A stretch of 64,000 bases of DNA, taken from positions 246,704 to 310,703 of the forward strand of contig NZ_LWBU01000279.1 of NCBI RefSeq assembly GCF_001646665.1. The letters are read 5' to 3'. Positions 1 through 8,641 of this stretch are shown here, one piece after another. This DNA is from Streptomyces noursei (GTDB lineage: Bacteria; Actinomycetota; Actinomycetes; Streptomycetales; Streptomycetaceae). The translations under genes and the position numbers were made by a program. Each line of letters opens with the position of its first letter. Positions within the stretch are counted from its first letter, which is position 1. The notes under the pieces are model-generated. The model had not been told where the DNA came from, did not search any database, and saw nothing but the letters and a program-made list of their open reading frames with translations.

Positions 1-1518
1 ACCCCGGACGCCGGCGCGCACGCCTACACGGCCCAGCTCACCATCGGCGACGAGGCCACCGCCCGGGGTTGCTCGGCCACCCTGATCGCCGCCGACTGGC
101 TCCTGACCGCCAAGAGCTGCTTCGGTACCGGCGTCACCGCCGGGGTGTCGAAGCAGCCGGTCAAGGCAGTCGTGGGCTCCCAGACCTACAGCGTCACCGA
201 GCTCGCCCCCCGCGCCGACCGCGACCTGATCCTCTTGCGCCTGGACCGGCTCGTCGCTGACGCCGCCCCGGTCAAACTCGCCCCCGCCGCCCCTGCCGCC
301 GATGCCGCGGTCACCGCCGCCGGTTACGGCCGCACCAAGACCACGTGGGTCCCCGGCAAGGTCCACACGGCCTCCTTCAAGGCCTCCGCCGGCACTGCCA
401 CCACTCTCGCCCTCGACGCAGCAGGGCCGGGCGGCACCATCTGTCAGGGCGACGCCGGCGGCCCGGTGCTGAACACCAATGGTGAACTCGTTGCCCTGAA
501 CAGCCGCTCCTGGCAGGGTGGCTGTCTCGGCACCGACCCTGCCGAGACCCGCACGGGCGCCGTCGCCGTCCGCACCGACGACCTGCGCGACTGGATCCTG
601 CGGACCCGTGCCCTGGCCACCGGCTGGAAGACCGAGACCCTCGTTCAGGCCGGCGACACCCTCCACCAGGGCATCCGTCTCGCCGGTGGCGACTGGACGG
701 GATTCACCGACGTCCAGACCAAGGCCGGAGACATCGGCGGCATCCGTAACGCCGCCACCGCCGGCATCAACGGTGACACCCATGTCCTCGCGATCAGCAA
801 GGACGCCCGCCTTTTCCACACCGTGCGCAAGGCGGACGGCACGTGGGGCACCTTCGGCGACGTCGGGGCTGTCGCCGGCCGCCTCAGCAACCTCACACAG
901 GTCTCCGCCGTCTCCATCGGCAATGACCTCCACGTCGTCGCCGTCGCCGACGGCAGGATCTTCCACACCGTCCGCAACACCACCGGCCACTGGACCGGCT
1001 TCGGTGACATCGCCGGCGCCGTGGGCCCGATCGGCAAGGTCACGGCCGCTGCCACCGCCAGCGCCGGGGGCCGGCTCCAGGTCACCGCCATCAGCGGCGG
1101 CAAGGCCTTCCACACCATCCGCAACACCACCGGCCACTGGACCAACTGGGGCGACGTCGCCGCGGCAGTCGGCTCCCCGACCGGCCCCATCACCTCCGTC
1201 AGTATGGCCGGCGCCGGCAACGACGCCCACATCGTCATCGCCACCGACAACGGCACCCGCCAGTACCACGCGATCCGCAACGGAAACGGCACCTGGTCCC
1301 CCCTCGGTGACCTGAAGGACGTCCTCGGCGTCGTCACCGCCAAGTCCCTCTCCGCGGCTGCCGTGGACGGCGAGCTCCAGCTCGCCGTCACCACTGCCGA
1401 CAACAAGGCCCTGCACACCGTCCGCCGTACCGACCGTACCTGGGCCGCCACCACGCGGCTCGACCTTCAGGGCGTTCCGGGAACTCCCGACGCCATCGCC
1501 ATCACCGGCACCCTCTGA
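1..1518 (+). CDS. Trypsin-fold (S1) protein lacking catalytic His and Ser, with C-terminal propeller-like repeats; 5' end outside window
   Basis: The frame is open from base 1, so the N-terminus and any signal peptide lie upstream; 505 residues are visible. The first ~200 follow the S1 protease fold: Cys24 and Cys40 bracket the active-site His region, an Asp lies in DRDLILLRL (codon 75), and CQGDAGGPV follows at codons 148-156. Active enzymes read TAAHC and GDSGGP; here TAKSC puts Ser39 in place of His, and Ala152 replaces the nucleophile Ser. Only the Asp remains. Residues ~205-500 carry about five repeats of ~50 residues with an H-T-[VI]-R core followed by a Trp and a G-D pair, like tectonin/PLL-type beta-propeller lectins. 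Inference: a secreted, non-proteolytic binding protein. Many Streptomyces proteins annotated as trypsin-like share the GDAGGP form. The ligand is unknown. Confidence 0.8.
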   Translation, partial: TPDAGAHAYTAQLTIGDEATARGCSATLIAADWLLTAKSCFGTGVTAGVSKQPVKAVVGSQTYSVTELAPRADRDLILLRLDRLVADAAPVKLAPAAPAADAAVTAAGYGRTKTTWVPGKVHTASFKASAGTATTLALDAAGPGGTICQGDAGGPVLNTNGELVALNSRSWQGGCLGTDPAETRTGAVAVRTDDLRDWILRTRALATGWKTETLVQAGDTLHQGIRLAGGDWTGFTDVQTKAGDIGGIRNAATAGINGDTHVLAISKDARLFHTVRKADGTWGTFGDVGAVAGRLSNLTQVSAVSIGNDLHVVAVADGRIFHTVRNTTGHWTGFGDIAGAVGPIGKVTAAATASAGGRLQVTAISGGKAFHTIRNTTGHWTNWGDVAAAVGSPTGPITSVSMAGAGNDAHIVIATDNGTRQYHAIRNGNGTWSPLGDLKDVLGVVTAKSLSAAAVDGELQLAVTTADNKALHTVRRTDRTWAATTRLDLQGVPGTPDAIAITGTL

Positions 1519-1799
1519 CACCAGTCCCCGCCCGGTGTCCGTGGCATCTCCCGGCGCCACGGACACCGGGCGCGTTGGTGGACCACCCGCGCGCCGCCCA
1601 GGAGGGCGGCGCTGGACCGCAGTTCGGCCAGGCGCGGGGGTTCGCCCTGTTCCGGCGACGGGTCCCCCTCGCCGTGCGTGGCCCCGACGATCACGACGGG
1701 CGTCCACCGGCCGCCGCCCGGGCGAGAGTGCCTCCGTCATGAGGACCTCGTCGTCGGGGTGGGCACAGCAGATCACCAGCCTTCGACCGCGAGCTCGAC

Positions 1800-1944
1800 A
1801 AGAGCCGAACCCGGTCGAACGCCGCTTCAACCGCCTCAAGCAGCTCCGCGCGATCGCCACCCCTACCAAGCCGGAGCGCACCTCGCCTCGCTCATCCTCC
1901 GGCTCCGCCAACCCACCCGGGATCGTTTGCGGACACGACCTAGG
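1800..1944 (+). pseudogene. Scar of an IS5-type transposase C-terminus and its terminal end
   Basis: Between 1519 and 1939 there is no intact gene. Frame 2 from about 1802 reads PNPVERRFNRLKQLRAIAT, the hallmark C-terminal block of IS5-family DDE transposases (the E of the DDE triad lies in VER.FN.LKQ). The expected continuation, AHLASLILRLR, is in frame 1 from about 1879, so a frameshift separates the halves. Everything upstream of the block is missing. The scar ends at 1926-1943 in an inverted TTTGCGGACA motif abutting CTAG; the same end motif occurs in the other orientation at 63889. That matches a transposase gene running up to its own terminal repeat. CTAG at 1940-1943 contains the stop codon of the next gene. 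Confidence 0.65.
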
Positions 1945-3277
1945 GAGCCGGGGATGAGGGCGGGGGCGGGGGCGCGCCGGGGGCGGGAGGGATTTCTCCC
2001 CTGCGGCGTACGCGGGCGGCGAGCAGCCCGCCGAGGGGGCCGATGACGAGGCCCCACAGCAGGGCGAGGCCGACGGCGGTCCACAGGTTCGGGTGCAGGG
2101 ACACCTGGCCGCCCAGGTCCTTGATCTCCACGATGCCGAGGATGGACAGGCCGAGCCGGGCGACGACACGGGTGAGGGGGACGACCACCAGCATGGTGAG
2201 CGCGAAGGCGACGCCGAGGTGGACGGCGTACTGCCACAGCCGGGTGCCGGCCGGTGAGCGCACCGCCATGACGAAGGCGGCGGCCAGCAGCAGCACGGCC
2301 GCGACCGGGATGAGCAGCCAGGCCCGCCCGTCGTGCTCGGCGAGGGCGGCGACGTCCAGCGTGGTGTTCTCGGAACCGCGCAGCGCCACGTCCAGGACGT
2401 GGGGCATGGGCAGGCCGAACGGGCCCTCCACCCTGCCCTCCCAGGAGGCGCCGATGCCCAGGCCCAGGGCGAGCCAGACGACGTTGGGCAGGCCGAGCAG
2501 GATGACGGCGAACGTCTGGGCGGCGTGTCCCCGGGTCGCCGCCACGATCAGGCCGACGACCAGGCCGATGACGACGTACGCGAGGAGCAGGAACAGCATG
2601 GCGAAGGCGGCCGGGCGCACCGGTGCCTGGTAGCGCAGCAGCCGGGCGGGGAGCGGGGCCCGGCGGGAGACGAGCAGGGCCATGGCGAGGACGCCGAGCA
2701 GCCACAGGAGGCCGAAGGCGAGCGTGGGGCCCAGGTCGGCTTGGAAGCCGACGGTGGGTGTTGCGTCCAGCAGGCCGCCGATGATGTCGATGGGCGAGTC
2801 GGGCGGCACGATGGTGAAGGTGTGCCGGGCCAGGGCGGTGAGGGCGGCGAGGGCGGCCAGCCAGAGCACGGCGGTCCGGGCGACCCGGGCGAGGAGTTCA
2901 CCGGTCCGGGTGACGGCGTGGTGGCGCAGGGGGCGCAGGAACGACCAGCCGGCCACCAGGGCGCCGGTGAGGGCGACGGACAGGGGCATGACGGTGAGTT
3001 CCGCGTCCGTGCCCGCGAGGCCGCCCGCCCGGCCGGACACGCCCACCGAGCCGCCCGCGGCGATGACCACCACGGCGGCCACGACGCGCGGGAACGCCCC
3101 GCCCGGCAGGTCGGCGGCGCCCGCGGCCCACAGGCCGAGGGCGGCGACGACGGCCATGGCGGCCAGTGCGGCGAGCACGGTGACGAGGGCGTCGACCCAG
3201 TCGCGTACGGCGCCGTGGGCACCACCGGACGAGGGGTGCGGCGCGGGGTTCGATGCGTGGGGTCCCTGGCGGATCAC
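1940..3277 (-). CDS. Streptophobe-family polytopic membrane protein
   Basis: About 445 residues with roughly ten hydrophobic segments (for example VLAALAAMAVVAALGLW near the N-terminus and FALTMLVVVPLTRVV near the C-terminus), a signature LRGSENTTLDVAAL loop, and a proline-rich cytoplasmic tail. The pattern matches the actinomycete 'streptophobe' family, whose function is unknown. GTG at 3277 is chosen because it leaves 134 bases to the divergent gene at 3412; ATG at 3332-3334 is an alternative that adds 19 residues. The TAG stop codon is part of the CTAG that borders the IS scar at 1940-1943, so an element end touches the gene exactly at its stop. The family call is solid; the start is uncertain. 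Confidence 0.75.
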   Translation of the reverse strand: MIRQGPHASNPAPHPSSGGAHGAVRDWVDALVTVLAALAAMAVVAALGLWAAGAADLPGGAFPRVVAAVVVIAAGGSVGVSGRAGGLAGTDAELTVMPLSVALTGALVAGWSFLRPLRHHAVTRTGELLARVARTAVLWLAALAALTALARHTFTIVPPDSPIDIIGGLLDATPTVGFQADLGPTLAFGLLWLLGVLAMALLVSRRAPLPARLLRYQAPVRPAAFAMLFLLLAYVVIGLVVGLIVAATRGHAAQTFAVILLGLPNVVWLALGLGIGASWEGRVEGPFGLPMPHVLDVALRGSENTTLDVAALAEHDGRAWLLIPVAAVLLLAAAFVMAVRSPAGTRLWQYAVHLGVAFALTMLVVVPLTRVVARLGLSILGIVEIKDLGGQVSLHPNLWTAVGLALLWGLVIGPLGGLLAARVRRRGEIPPAPGAPPPPPSSPAP

Positions 3278-3411
3278 GCTGCCACCGTAAGCGCGCGACG
3301 GGCCTGCCGCCTCCGGACGGTGGCGGAGTGTCATCGGGCGGCCCCCCTCCGCTTGCGGCACCCGCCCGGCCGGAGCACACAATGGGCGCGGAACGGAAGA
3401 AAGGGAAAAAC

Positions 3412-4674
3412 GTGACTTCCCAACCGCCCTCCGATCGCCCGACCGGCCCTCCCCCGGGCCCCGTCTCGGGTCACTCCACGCCTCCTCAGGGCGGCCCACC
3501 GCCGCCCTCCGCCCCCGGTGGCGGCGGGACCGGCGGTTCGCACCAGGCCGGTGGGCCGGGAGGTCCGGGCGGCGGGGACGGCGGTGGCGCCGGCGGTCCG
3601 GGGGGCGGGGACCGTCCGTGGTGGCGCTCCGTGCCCCGCATCGCCATCGCCGCCGCCGCGATCGTCGTGGCGGTGGTGGTCGCCGTCGTGCTCACCCGCC
3701 CGAGCGGCGGGGAGAAGGACGGCGGGGGCGGCGGTGGGAGCGGCGGCACGATCTCCCTGCAGAACGCCGCCGCCAGCGGCCCCGACCCGTTCACCGAATC
3801 CACGGCCCGCCAGCCCGCCGAACCGGCCTCGCCCCCGGTGCAGGTCCCCACGACCGCGCCGCCGGCCGGCGACAACTCCGTCCGGCAGTACGAGGGTTCC
3901 CGGCGCGGCCTGTACGGCGGCACGAAGAACGCCCCCAGTTGCGACGTCGAGCGCCAGATCGAGTACCTGGCGGCGGAGCCGGCCAAGAACAAGGCGTTCG
4001 CCCAGGCGCTGCGCATCGAACCGCCCACGGTGCCGGACTACCTGCGGGCGCTGACCCCGCTCCAGCTGCGCGCGGACACCTGGGTGACCAACCACGGGTA
4101 CCGGGACGGCGCCCCGCGCGCGTACCAGGCGGTGCTCCAGGCCGGCACCGCGGTGCTGGTGGACAACCGGGGCGTGCCGCGCGTGCGGTGCGCCTGCGGG
4201 AACCCGCTCGGCGAGCCGGTGATCGGCAAGACCGCCCCGCGGCCCGTCGGCACACCGTGGCCGGGCTACCGGCTGGAGAACACGGTCGTCGTGAAACCGG
4301 CGCCGAAGCCCGTGAAGACCTTCGTCATCGTCGACCCCAAGACCGGTGAGTGGGTGGCGCGGCGGCCGGGCGACTCGAACGCCGACCGCGACAAGCCGAC
4401 CAAGGCGCCGACGACCGCGCCCACCGGCACCGCGACGTCCCCGACCCCGTCCTCACCGAAGCCCGAGACTCCGCCCTCCCCCAGCGACCAGCCGCCCGAG
4501 TCCCCGGTGGACCCGCCGTCGCCGGACACCGGGACCACGACGGAGCCGCCCGCCGGGGAGACCACCGTCGAGCCGCCCCCCGACTCCGGCACCGATCCCG
4601 GCACGGACACCGGCGCCCCGTCGGACCCGTCCAATCCCTCGGGCCCGTCCGACCCGTCAGCCCCGGCGTCCTGA
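3412..4674 (+). CDS. DUF6777-like membrane-anchored protein with proline-rich ends
   Basis: About 420 residues in four parts: a Gly/Pro-rich cytoplasmic N-terminus (1-65), one transmembrane helix (IAIAAAAIVVAVVVAVVL), an extracellular domain containing ASGPDPFTESTA and a CDVERQIEYL motif with Cys residues and a later CACGNPLGEP motif, and a Pro/Ser/Thr-rich tail of ~95 residues that probably spans the cell wall. This matches my memory of Streptomyces DUF6777 proteins; no function is known. GTG 3412 follows a GAAGAAAGGG-type ribosome site; ATG 3382 is a longer option. The gene stands alone and is followed by a strong hairpin. Confidence 0.7.
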   Translation: MTSQPPSDRPTGPPPGPVSGHSTPPQGGPPPPSAPGGGGTGGSHQAGGPGGPGGGDGGGAGGPGGGDRPWWRSVPRIAIAAAAIVVAVVVAVVLTRPSGGEKDGGGGGGSGGTISLQNAAASGPDPFTESTARQPAEPASPPVQVPTTAPPAGDNSVRQYEGSRRGLYGGTKNAPSCDVERQIEYLAAEPAKNKAFAQALRIEPPTVPDYLRALTPLQLRADTWVTNHGYRDGAPRAYQAVLQAGTAVLVDNRGVPRVRCACGNPLGEPVIGKTAPRPVGTPWPGYRLENTVVVKPAPKPVKTFVIVDPKTGEWVARRPGDSNADRDKPTKAPTTAPTGTATSPTPSSPKPETPPSPSDQPPESPVDPPSPDTGTTTEPPAGETTVEPPPDSGTDPGTDTGAPSDPSNPSGPSDPSAPAS

Positions 4675-4704
4675 CCCTTACGGGCCCCGCCCGCCACCGA
4701 TCCC

Positions 4705-4736
4705 GGCCCCGCTCGCGCCCCGGCGCGGGCGGGGCC
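4705..4736 (+). terminator. Hairpin after the DUF6777 gene
   Basis: GGCCCCGCTCGCG (4705-4717) pairs with CGCGGGCGGGGCC (4724-4736) around a 6-base loop: 13 pairs with one T-G wobble. It has no U-tract, as is usual for Streptomyces. It lies 30 bases past the stop codon. The rest of 4675-4985 is GC-rich sequence with short CCGGCGTCCG repetitions and no convincing gene. Confidence 0.6.
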
Positions 4737-4985
4737 CGGCGTCCGGAGCGGGCGGGTTCCGGCGCGAGGAGGGTCCGGCGTCCGGCGCGGGAGGGGCCCA
4801 CCCCTGGAGCGGCCGGCTCAGCCGCGAGCCGCCTCTCGATCAGCGTTCGTGTCTCCGCGCAGCGGCAGGCCCGGCGACGAACCGGTGTGCGCCAGGACGA
4901 CGGCGAATGCCGCCGCGCGGGAGGGGACGGTGCGTCCGGGAGACAGGTCCGTCGCTGTTCGTGTCGCCGGCCTCCGCAGGGAGGT

Positions 4986-5144
4986 CTAGCGGGTGTCTTG
5001 TCGATCAGGCCGGATCGGCGAGCGGCGTCCGGCGCCGTGCATCACAAGGCGGAGGAGGCAGTCATGGCGGAACCATGACGACAACGCCGCGAGGCGCGGT
5101 GACGGACGCCGGGAGCCCGGCATGACCGGCGAGACACCCCCTAG
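4986..5144. mobile_element. 159-bp MITE with IS5-type ends and CTAG borders
   Basis: The left end reads CTAGCGGGTGTCTTGTCG and the right end, on the opposite strand, CTAGGGGGTGTCTCGCCG. Over the first 28 bases the two ends match at 23 positions, continuing through TCA.GCCGG. Both ends coincide with CTAG. The interior has no transposase; it holds CAAGGCGGAGGAGG, an ATG cluster and ACGACAACGCC. The same interior block recurs at the right edge of the window (about 63951-64000). Size, inverted ends and CTAG borders fit a non-autonomous element mobilised by an IS5/IS427-type transposase. The right CTAG supplies the stop codon of the gene ending at 5141. Confidence 0.75.
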
Positions 5145-6079
5145 GACCGCAGCCCGAAGTAGCAGCGGATGGTGGTGCCGTCGTCGGCCCTGTGGACGCG
5201 TACGAGGTCGGCGAGGTAGTTGACCAGCAGCAGGCCACGCCCGCCGATCTGGCCGGGCTGCGCGGGGCGGCGACCGGCGAGGGGGTCGGTCAGCCGGCCG
5301 CGGTCCCGTACCTCGCACAACAGGTGGCCGTCCTCGGCCCACACCCAGAGCGTCCCCGTGCCTCCGCCGTGGACCACGCTGTTGGTGGTCAGTTCCGCCA
5401 CCGCCAGGGCCAGGTCGTCGCGGCGGTCGGCGGGCAGGCCCAGTACGTCCGCCCGATCCAGGGCGAAGCCGCGGGCGTCGGGCAGCAGGTCGGCGTCGTA
5501 GGCCACGTGCGCGGCGCCCGGCGGCCGGACGAGGGGCAGGTTGTAGCCGTCGACGATCCGGTCGGGGGCGTACGCGTCGCTGGTCCGCTCGACGCCGTCC
5601 TGTATGAGCACCGGGTGGGTGGCCCGGGCGTCGTCCAGCACCGCCCGGTCGAGCTTCGCGGTGTCGTACGGACACAGGATGGTGGCCTCGCGCCCGGCGA
5701 AGGCGTGGTTGATCAGGGCCTCGTGCTGGGCGCAGGCCGGGTACTCGCCGACGCTGCGGCCCTGCCAAATCGGTTCGCCGATGATCCGTACGCGGCTGCC
5801 CGGGTGTGCGTCGGCGAAGCCGCGCAGCACTCGGGGGATGATGCGCCCGGGGTTGCGGCCCTCCCGCTCCATGTCCAGCAGGCGTACGCGGTCGGCGTCG
5901 CCGCCCAGTGCCTTGCGGAGCAGGGCGAGGTTCTCCCCGGGGACGGCGACCGCGACCGGTTCGCCGGCGGCGAGGCCGGCTTCGACGAAGGGGACGGTCC
6001 CGGCCAGGTACCCGGCCTCGTCGGCGTAGAACAGGGCAGGGTGCGTGAACGGCTCGGCCGTCTGCGCCATCACGTTCAC
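5141..6079 (-). CDS. MEDS-domain anti-sigma/ATP-binding regulatory protein
   Basis: 312 residues. Residues ~12-170 match the MEDS sensory domain (HPALFYADEAGYLAGTVPFV at the start, then RVRIIGEPIWQGRS), and ~195-305 an RsbW/SpoIIAB-type HATPase (N-box ELTTNSVVHGG, G-box IGGRGLLLVN). It resembles RsbA-type anti-sigma proteins of actinobacteria. The GTG start at 6079 overlaps the stop of the STAS gene by four bases (GTGA), so the two are translationally coupled; ATG 6070 is possible. Expected role: kinase or anti-sigma half of a partner switch, acting in the cytoplasm on the STAS partner. Its TAG stop lies in the CTAG border of the MITE. Confidence 0.8.
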   Translation of the reverse strand: MNVMAQTAEPFTHPALFYADEAGYLAGTVPFVEAGLAAGEPVAVAVPGENLALLRKALGGDADRVRLLDMEREGRNPGRIIPRVLRGFADAHPGSRVRIIGEPIWQGRSVGEYPACAQHEALINHAFAGREATILCPYDTAKLDRAVLDDARATHPVLIQDGVERTSDAYAPDRIVDGYNLPLVRPPGAAHVAYDADLLPDARGFALDRADVLGLPADRRDDLALAVAELTTNSVVHGGGTGTLWVWAEDGHLLCEVRDRGRLTDPLAGRRPAQPGQIGGRGLLLVNYLADLVRVHRADDGTTIRCYFGLRS

Positions 6080-6423
6080 TCCACCACCTCGATTGCCACC
6101 AGTTCCGGCCAGAACAGCTCCAGCGACCGCGTCAGCGACGCCGGCGGCCTGCGGACCACGATCCGCCGGCCCTCCGGGAGGCGCTGCGCCGTGCGCGCGA
6201 GCGAGGTCGCGCCCGCCACGTCCACGAAGGAGAGATCCGTCATGTCCATGCGGATGTCTCCCTCACGTCGTGCCAAGCCGCCCAGGATCCGCTCCCAGTC
6301 GGTGAGCGTATCGAGGTACACCTGCCCCGACACCCTCACGCAGTCCCCCGGGCCGCACTCGGACACCAGGGGACACCGGGGGCGTCCTGGAACGGACACC
6401 GCCTGCGACTGCGGTACGGCCAT
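6076..6423 (-). CDS. STAS-domain anti-anti-sigma protein
   Basis: 115 residues, mostly one STAS domain. The phosphorylatable-Ser region is MDMTDLSFVDVAGATSLA; in family antagonists the Ser/Thr of the D-[ST] motif is phosphorylated by the cognate kinase, and here the candidate residues are Ser-Phe-Val-Asp and the following Thr. It lies directly upstream of the ATPase gene with a 4-base overlap, so the pair is one operon. The likely job is to bind the ATPase and free a sigma factor. No sigma gene is adjacent, so the target is elsewhere. ATG 6423 sits 137 bases from the divergent gene at 6561. Confidence 0.8.
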   Translation of the reverse strand: MAVPQSQAVSVPGRPRCPLVSECGPGDCVRVSGQVYLDTLTDWERILGGLARREGDIRMDMTDLSFVDVAGATSLARTAQRLPEGRRIVVRRPPASLTRSLELFWPELVAIEVVE

Positions 6424-6548
6424 CGCCCCTCCGTGACTTCCGTCCGACCCATGACGGTACCTCCCGCGCCGCCACGGACGAAGCCGGTGGCCCCCGCGGA
6501 GCCCGCCATCAGCGCGCGTTCCCGCCTTTTGGAGGGATATGTTCGCTT

Positions 6549-6554
6549 TAGCCT
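6549..6554 (+). promoter_or_regulatory. -10 hexamer TAGCCT of a probable leaderless transcript
   Basis: TAGCCT is followed by exactly six bases and then the ATG at 6561. There is no ribosome site close to the ATG. This is the spacing expected when transcription starts at the A of the ATG. No good -35 hexamer is seen 17-18 bases upstream. Similar arrangements recur before genes at 21364, 39983 and 63457. Confidence 0.4.
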
Positions 6555-6560
6555 GACGGC

Positions 6561-7649
6561 ATGTCCGATACGCATGATGCCAAGGAGCCCGGGGGGTCCC
6601 CGCACGGCGCCCACGGCCGTCCGCCGGCCCGGGGTGACGCGTGGGCGGCGTTCAAGGCGTCGCCCTTCCTGCCGGCCACCGTGCTGGTGCTGATCCTCGC
6701 CGCGGCCGCCGCGCTGTTCGCCGGCTCGTACACGTACACGATGGCGAACCCGACGCCGCGCCACATCCCCACGGCGGTGGTGGGTCCCCTGGACACGGCG
6801 CAGGGCGCGAGGTTCGTCGCCGGCATGGAACGGGCGCTGAACGCCTCGCTGAAGCTGCGCCGGTACGAAAGCGAGGCCGCGGCACGCCGCGCGGTGGACG
6901 AGCAGGAGGTCTTCGCCGTGCTCGCCGGCCGGCCGGGCGGCGGCGGGGTCCGGCTGGACGTGGTCGGCGCCGCCGGGGCGTCCGTGGCGCAGCTGCTGGC
7001 CGAGGCGGGGGCCTCGGTGGGCCGGGCTACGGGCGTACCGGTCGTGGTGCGGGACATCGAGCCGCTGCAGGAGGGGGACCCGCGGGGGCTGGCGCTGTTC
7101 TACATCTCGCTCGCCGCGGTGATCATCGGCTTCGTGGGGGCGATCCAGCTGAGCGTGCACGCCCGGGCGCTCGATCCGGCCGAGCGGATCGTCTTCACGG
7201 CGGCGTACGCGCTGCTCGGCGGCTTCGCCATCGCCGCGGCGGTCGACTGGCTGCTCGGCGCCGTGGACCTGCCGTTCGCGGAGTCCTGGATGATCCTGAC
7301 CCTGACGATGTTCACCTCCGGCATGGTCTTCACGATGTTCAACACACTCATGGGGCGGTGGGCGATGCTGCCGACCTGGGGGCTGATGGTGCTGCTGGGC
7401 AACCCCTCCTCGGGCGGCGCCGTGTCCTGGCCGCTGCTGCCGTCGGCGCTCGGTCACATCGGCCGCTGGCTGCCGCCGGGCGCGTCGGTGAACGCCCAGC
7501 ACACGGCCGTGTACTTCAACGGGCACCAGCACCTGTTCCCCTTCGCGGTGCTGGGTACGTGGGCGCTGGTGTCCAGTGCCGTGTTCTGGTTCTGGCGCCA
7601 CCGGCACCCCGGGGGCCGCGACCGGGTCCCGGCGCACGCGGCGGCCTGA
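6561..7649 (+). CDS. DUF3533/ABC-2-like integral membrane protein
   Basis: 362 residues: a polar N-terminus (1-30), a first transmembrane helix (LPATVLVLILAAAAALFAG), a large extracytoplasmic domain (~60-165) and about five further helices from ~170 to 345. This 1 + loop + 5 layout is that of DUF3533 and YhgE/Pip-like ABC-2-type membrane proteins. No ATPase is next to it, so it may act alone; substrate unknown. The ATG lacks a Shine-Dalgarno and has TAGCCT six bases upstream, suggesting leaderless translation. It diverges from the STAS operon. Confidence 0.65.
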   Translation: MSDTHDAKEPGGSPHGAHGRPPARGDAWAAFKASPFLPATVLVLILAAAAALFAGSYTYTMANPTPRHIPTAVVGPLDTAQGARFVAGMERALNASLKLRRYESEAAARRAVDEQEVFAVLAGRPGGGGVRLDVVGAAGASVAQLLAEAGASVGRATGVPVVVRDIEPLQEGDPRGLALFYISLAAVIIGFVGAIQLSVHARALDPAERIVFTAAYALLGGFAIAAAVDWLLGAVDLPFAESWMILTLTMFTSGMVFTMFNTLMGRWAMLPTWGLMVLLGNPSSGGAVSWPLLPSALGHIGRWLPPGASVNAQHTAVYFNGHQHLFPFAVLGTWALVSSAVFWFWRHRHPGGRDRVPAHAAA

Positions 7650-7660
7650 CCTTCGGAGCC

Positions 7661-7692
7661 GTGGCCCCCGGGCCGTGACCCCGGGGGGCCGT
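7661..7692. terminator. Hairpin between convergent genes
   Basis: GTGGCCCCCGGG and CCCCGGGGGGCCG can form a stem of about eleven GC pairs with one bulge around a short loop. It lies 12 bases past the membrane-protein stop. A second GGCCCCGG-rich stretch near 7736-7755 may serve the opposite strand. Confidence 0.4.
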
Positions 7693-7847
7693 GATCTCAG
7701 CCTGTGACGAGCACGGCCGGGGACACCGGGGGCGTGGCCCCGGGGTCACGGCCGCGGCGCCACGGCCGGGGGGAGGCCCGGCCGGGGGCGGCACCGCGGA
7801 TACGGTGCCGCCGCCGGCCGCTCGGGCCGCGGTCGGTGGAGGGCGGG

Positions 7848-8549
7848 TCAGCCGCCGCTGCCGAGCAGCCCGTTCATCCGGGTGATCTCGGCGGACTGGG
7901 AGGCGATGATGTCGTCGGCCATGGCCTTGGCCGGCTGGTGGGCCCCCTGCTGCCGCTCGGTGCGCGCCATCGCCACCGCGCCCTCGTGGTGCTTGATCAT
8001 CAGCTTGAGGAAGGCGGTGTCGAAGGCCTTGCCGGAGGACTTCTCCAGGTCGTCCATCTCCTGCTCGGTCATCATCCCGGCCATCCCGCTCGCCCCGGTG
8101 GTCCCGGCGGACGCAGTGGCCTCACCGTGGCCGTCGTGCCCGGAGTGCCCGGCCGCGTCCTCGGCGGGCACCGGCTCGCCCCAGGACGTGAGCCACCCGG
8201 ACAGCGTCCGGATCTCGGGCCCTTGGGCCTTCTCGATCGCGGCGGCGAGTTCCTTGACCTCCGGGGCGGAGGCCCGCTCCCGCGCCATGACGGACATGGC
8301 GACGGCCTGGCGGTGGTGCGGGATCATCCCCTGGGCGAAGGCCACGTCGGCGGCGTTGTGACCACCCTTCTCGACGGCGCCCGGCGCGGAGGCGGACGGC
8401 GACGCGGACGCGGACGGCGCGCTGCCGTGTTCCGCGTGGGAGGTGTCCGCGCCGTCGGTGCCGCAGGCGGCGACGACGAGGGCGGCGGTGACGGCGGCCG
8501 CGGTGGTGACGGCGGCCTTGCGGGCTCGGAAAAGACGTCCTGCGGTCAT
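7848..8549 (-). CDS. DUF305 lipoprotein
   Basis: 233 residues. The N-terminus has a lipoprotein signal (hydrophobic run ending ALVVAACG, lipobox Cys), so the protein is probably tethered outside the membrane. Two DUF305 half-repeats follow: FAQGMIPHHRQAVAMS (~70-85) and FLKLMIKHHEGAVAMAR (~180-196), each with the paired His and Met residues typical of the family. A His-rich linker (AGHSGHDGHGE) separates them. The His/Met clusters suggest metal binding, perhaps copper, but this is inferred. ATG 8549 has AAGGAG eleven bases upstream; an upstream in-frame ATG overlapping that site is less likely. It follows the DUF6153 gene. Confidence 0.85.
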   Translation of the reverse strand: MTAGRLFRARKAAVTTAAAVTAALVVAACGTDGADTSHAEHGSAPSASASPSASAPGAVEKGGHNAADVAFAQGMIPHHRQAVAMSVMARERASAPEVKELAAAIEKAQGPEIRTLSGWLTSWGEPVPAEDAAGHSGHDGHGEATASAGTTGASGMAGMMTEQEMDDLEKSSGKAFDTAFLKLMIKHHEGAVAMARTERQQGAHQPAKAMADDIIASQSAEITRMNGLLGSGG

Positions 8550-8641
8550 GGGTGGTGCGACTCCTTGCATGCGGTGGGACGGATTCACGGGCACGGCGTC
8601 GGCCGTCCTCGCGGGAGGACGGTGCGCCGCGCGGGGCGTCC

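Noticed and set aside
2333..3415. Plus-strand Gly/Glu-rich frame opposite the streptophobe gene
   Set aside because: Low complexity, no ribosome site, and the opposite strand carries a clear membrane protein.
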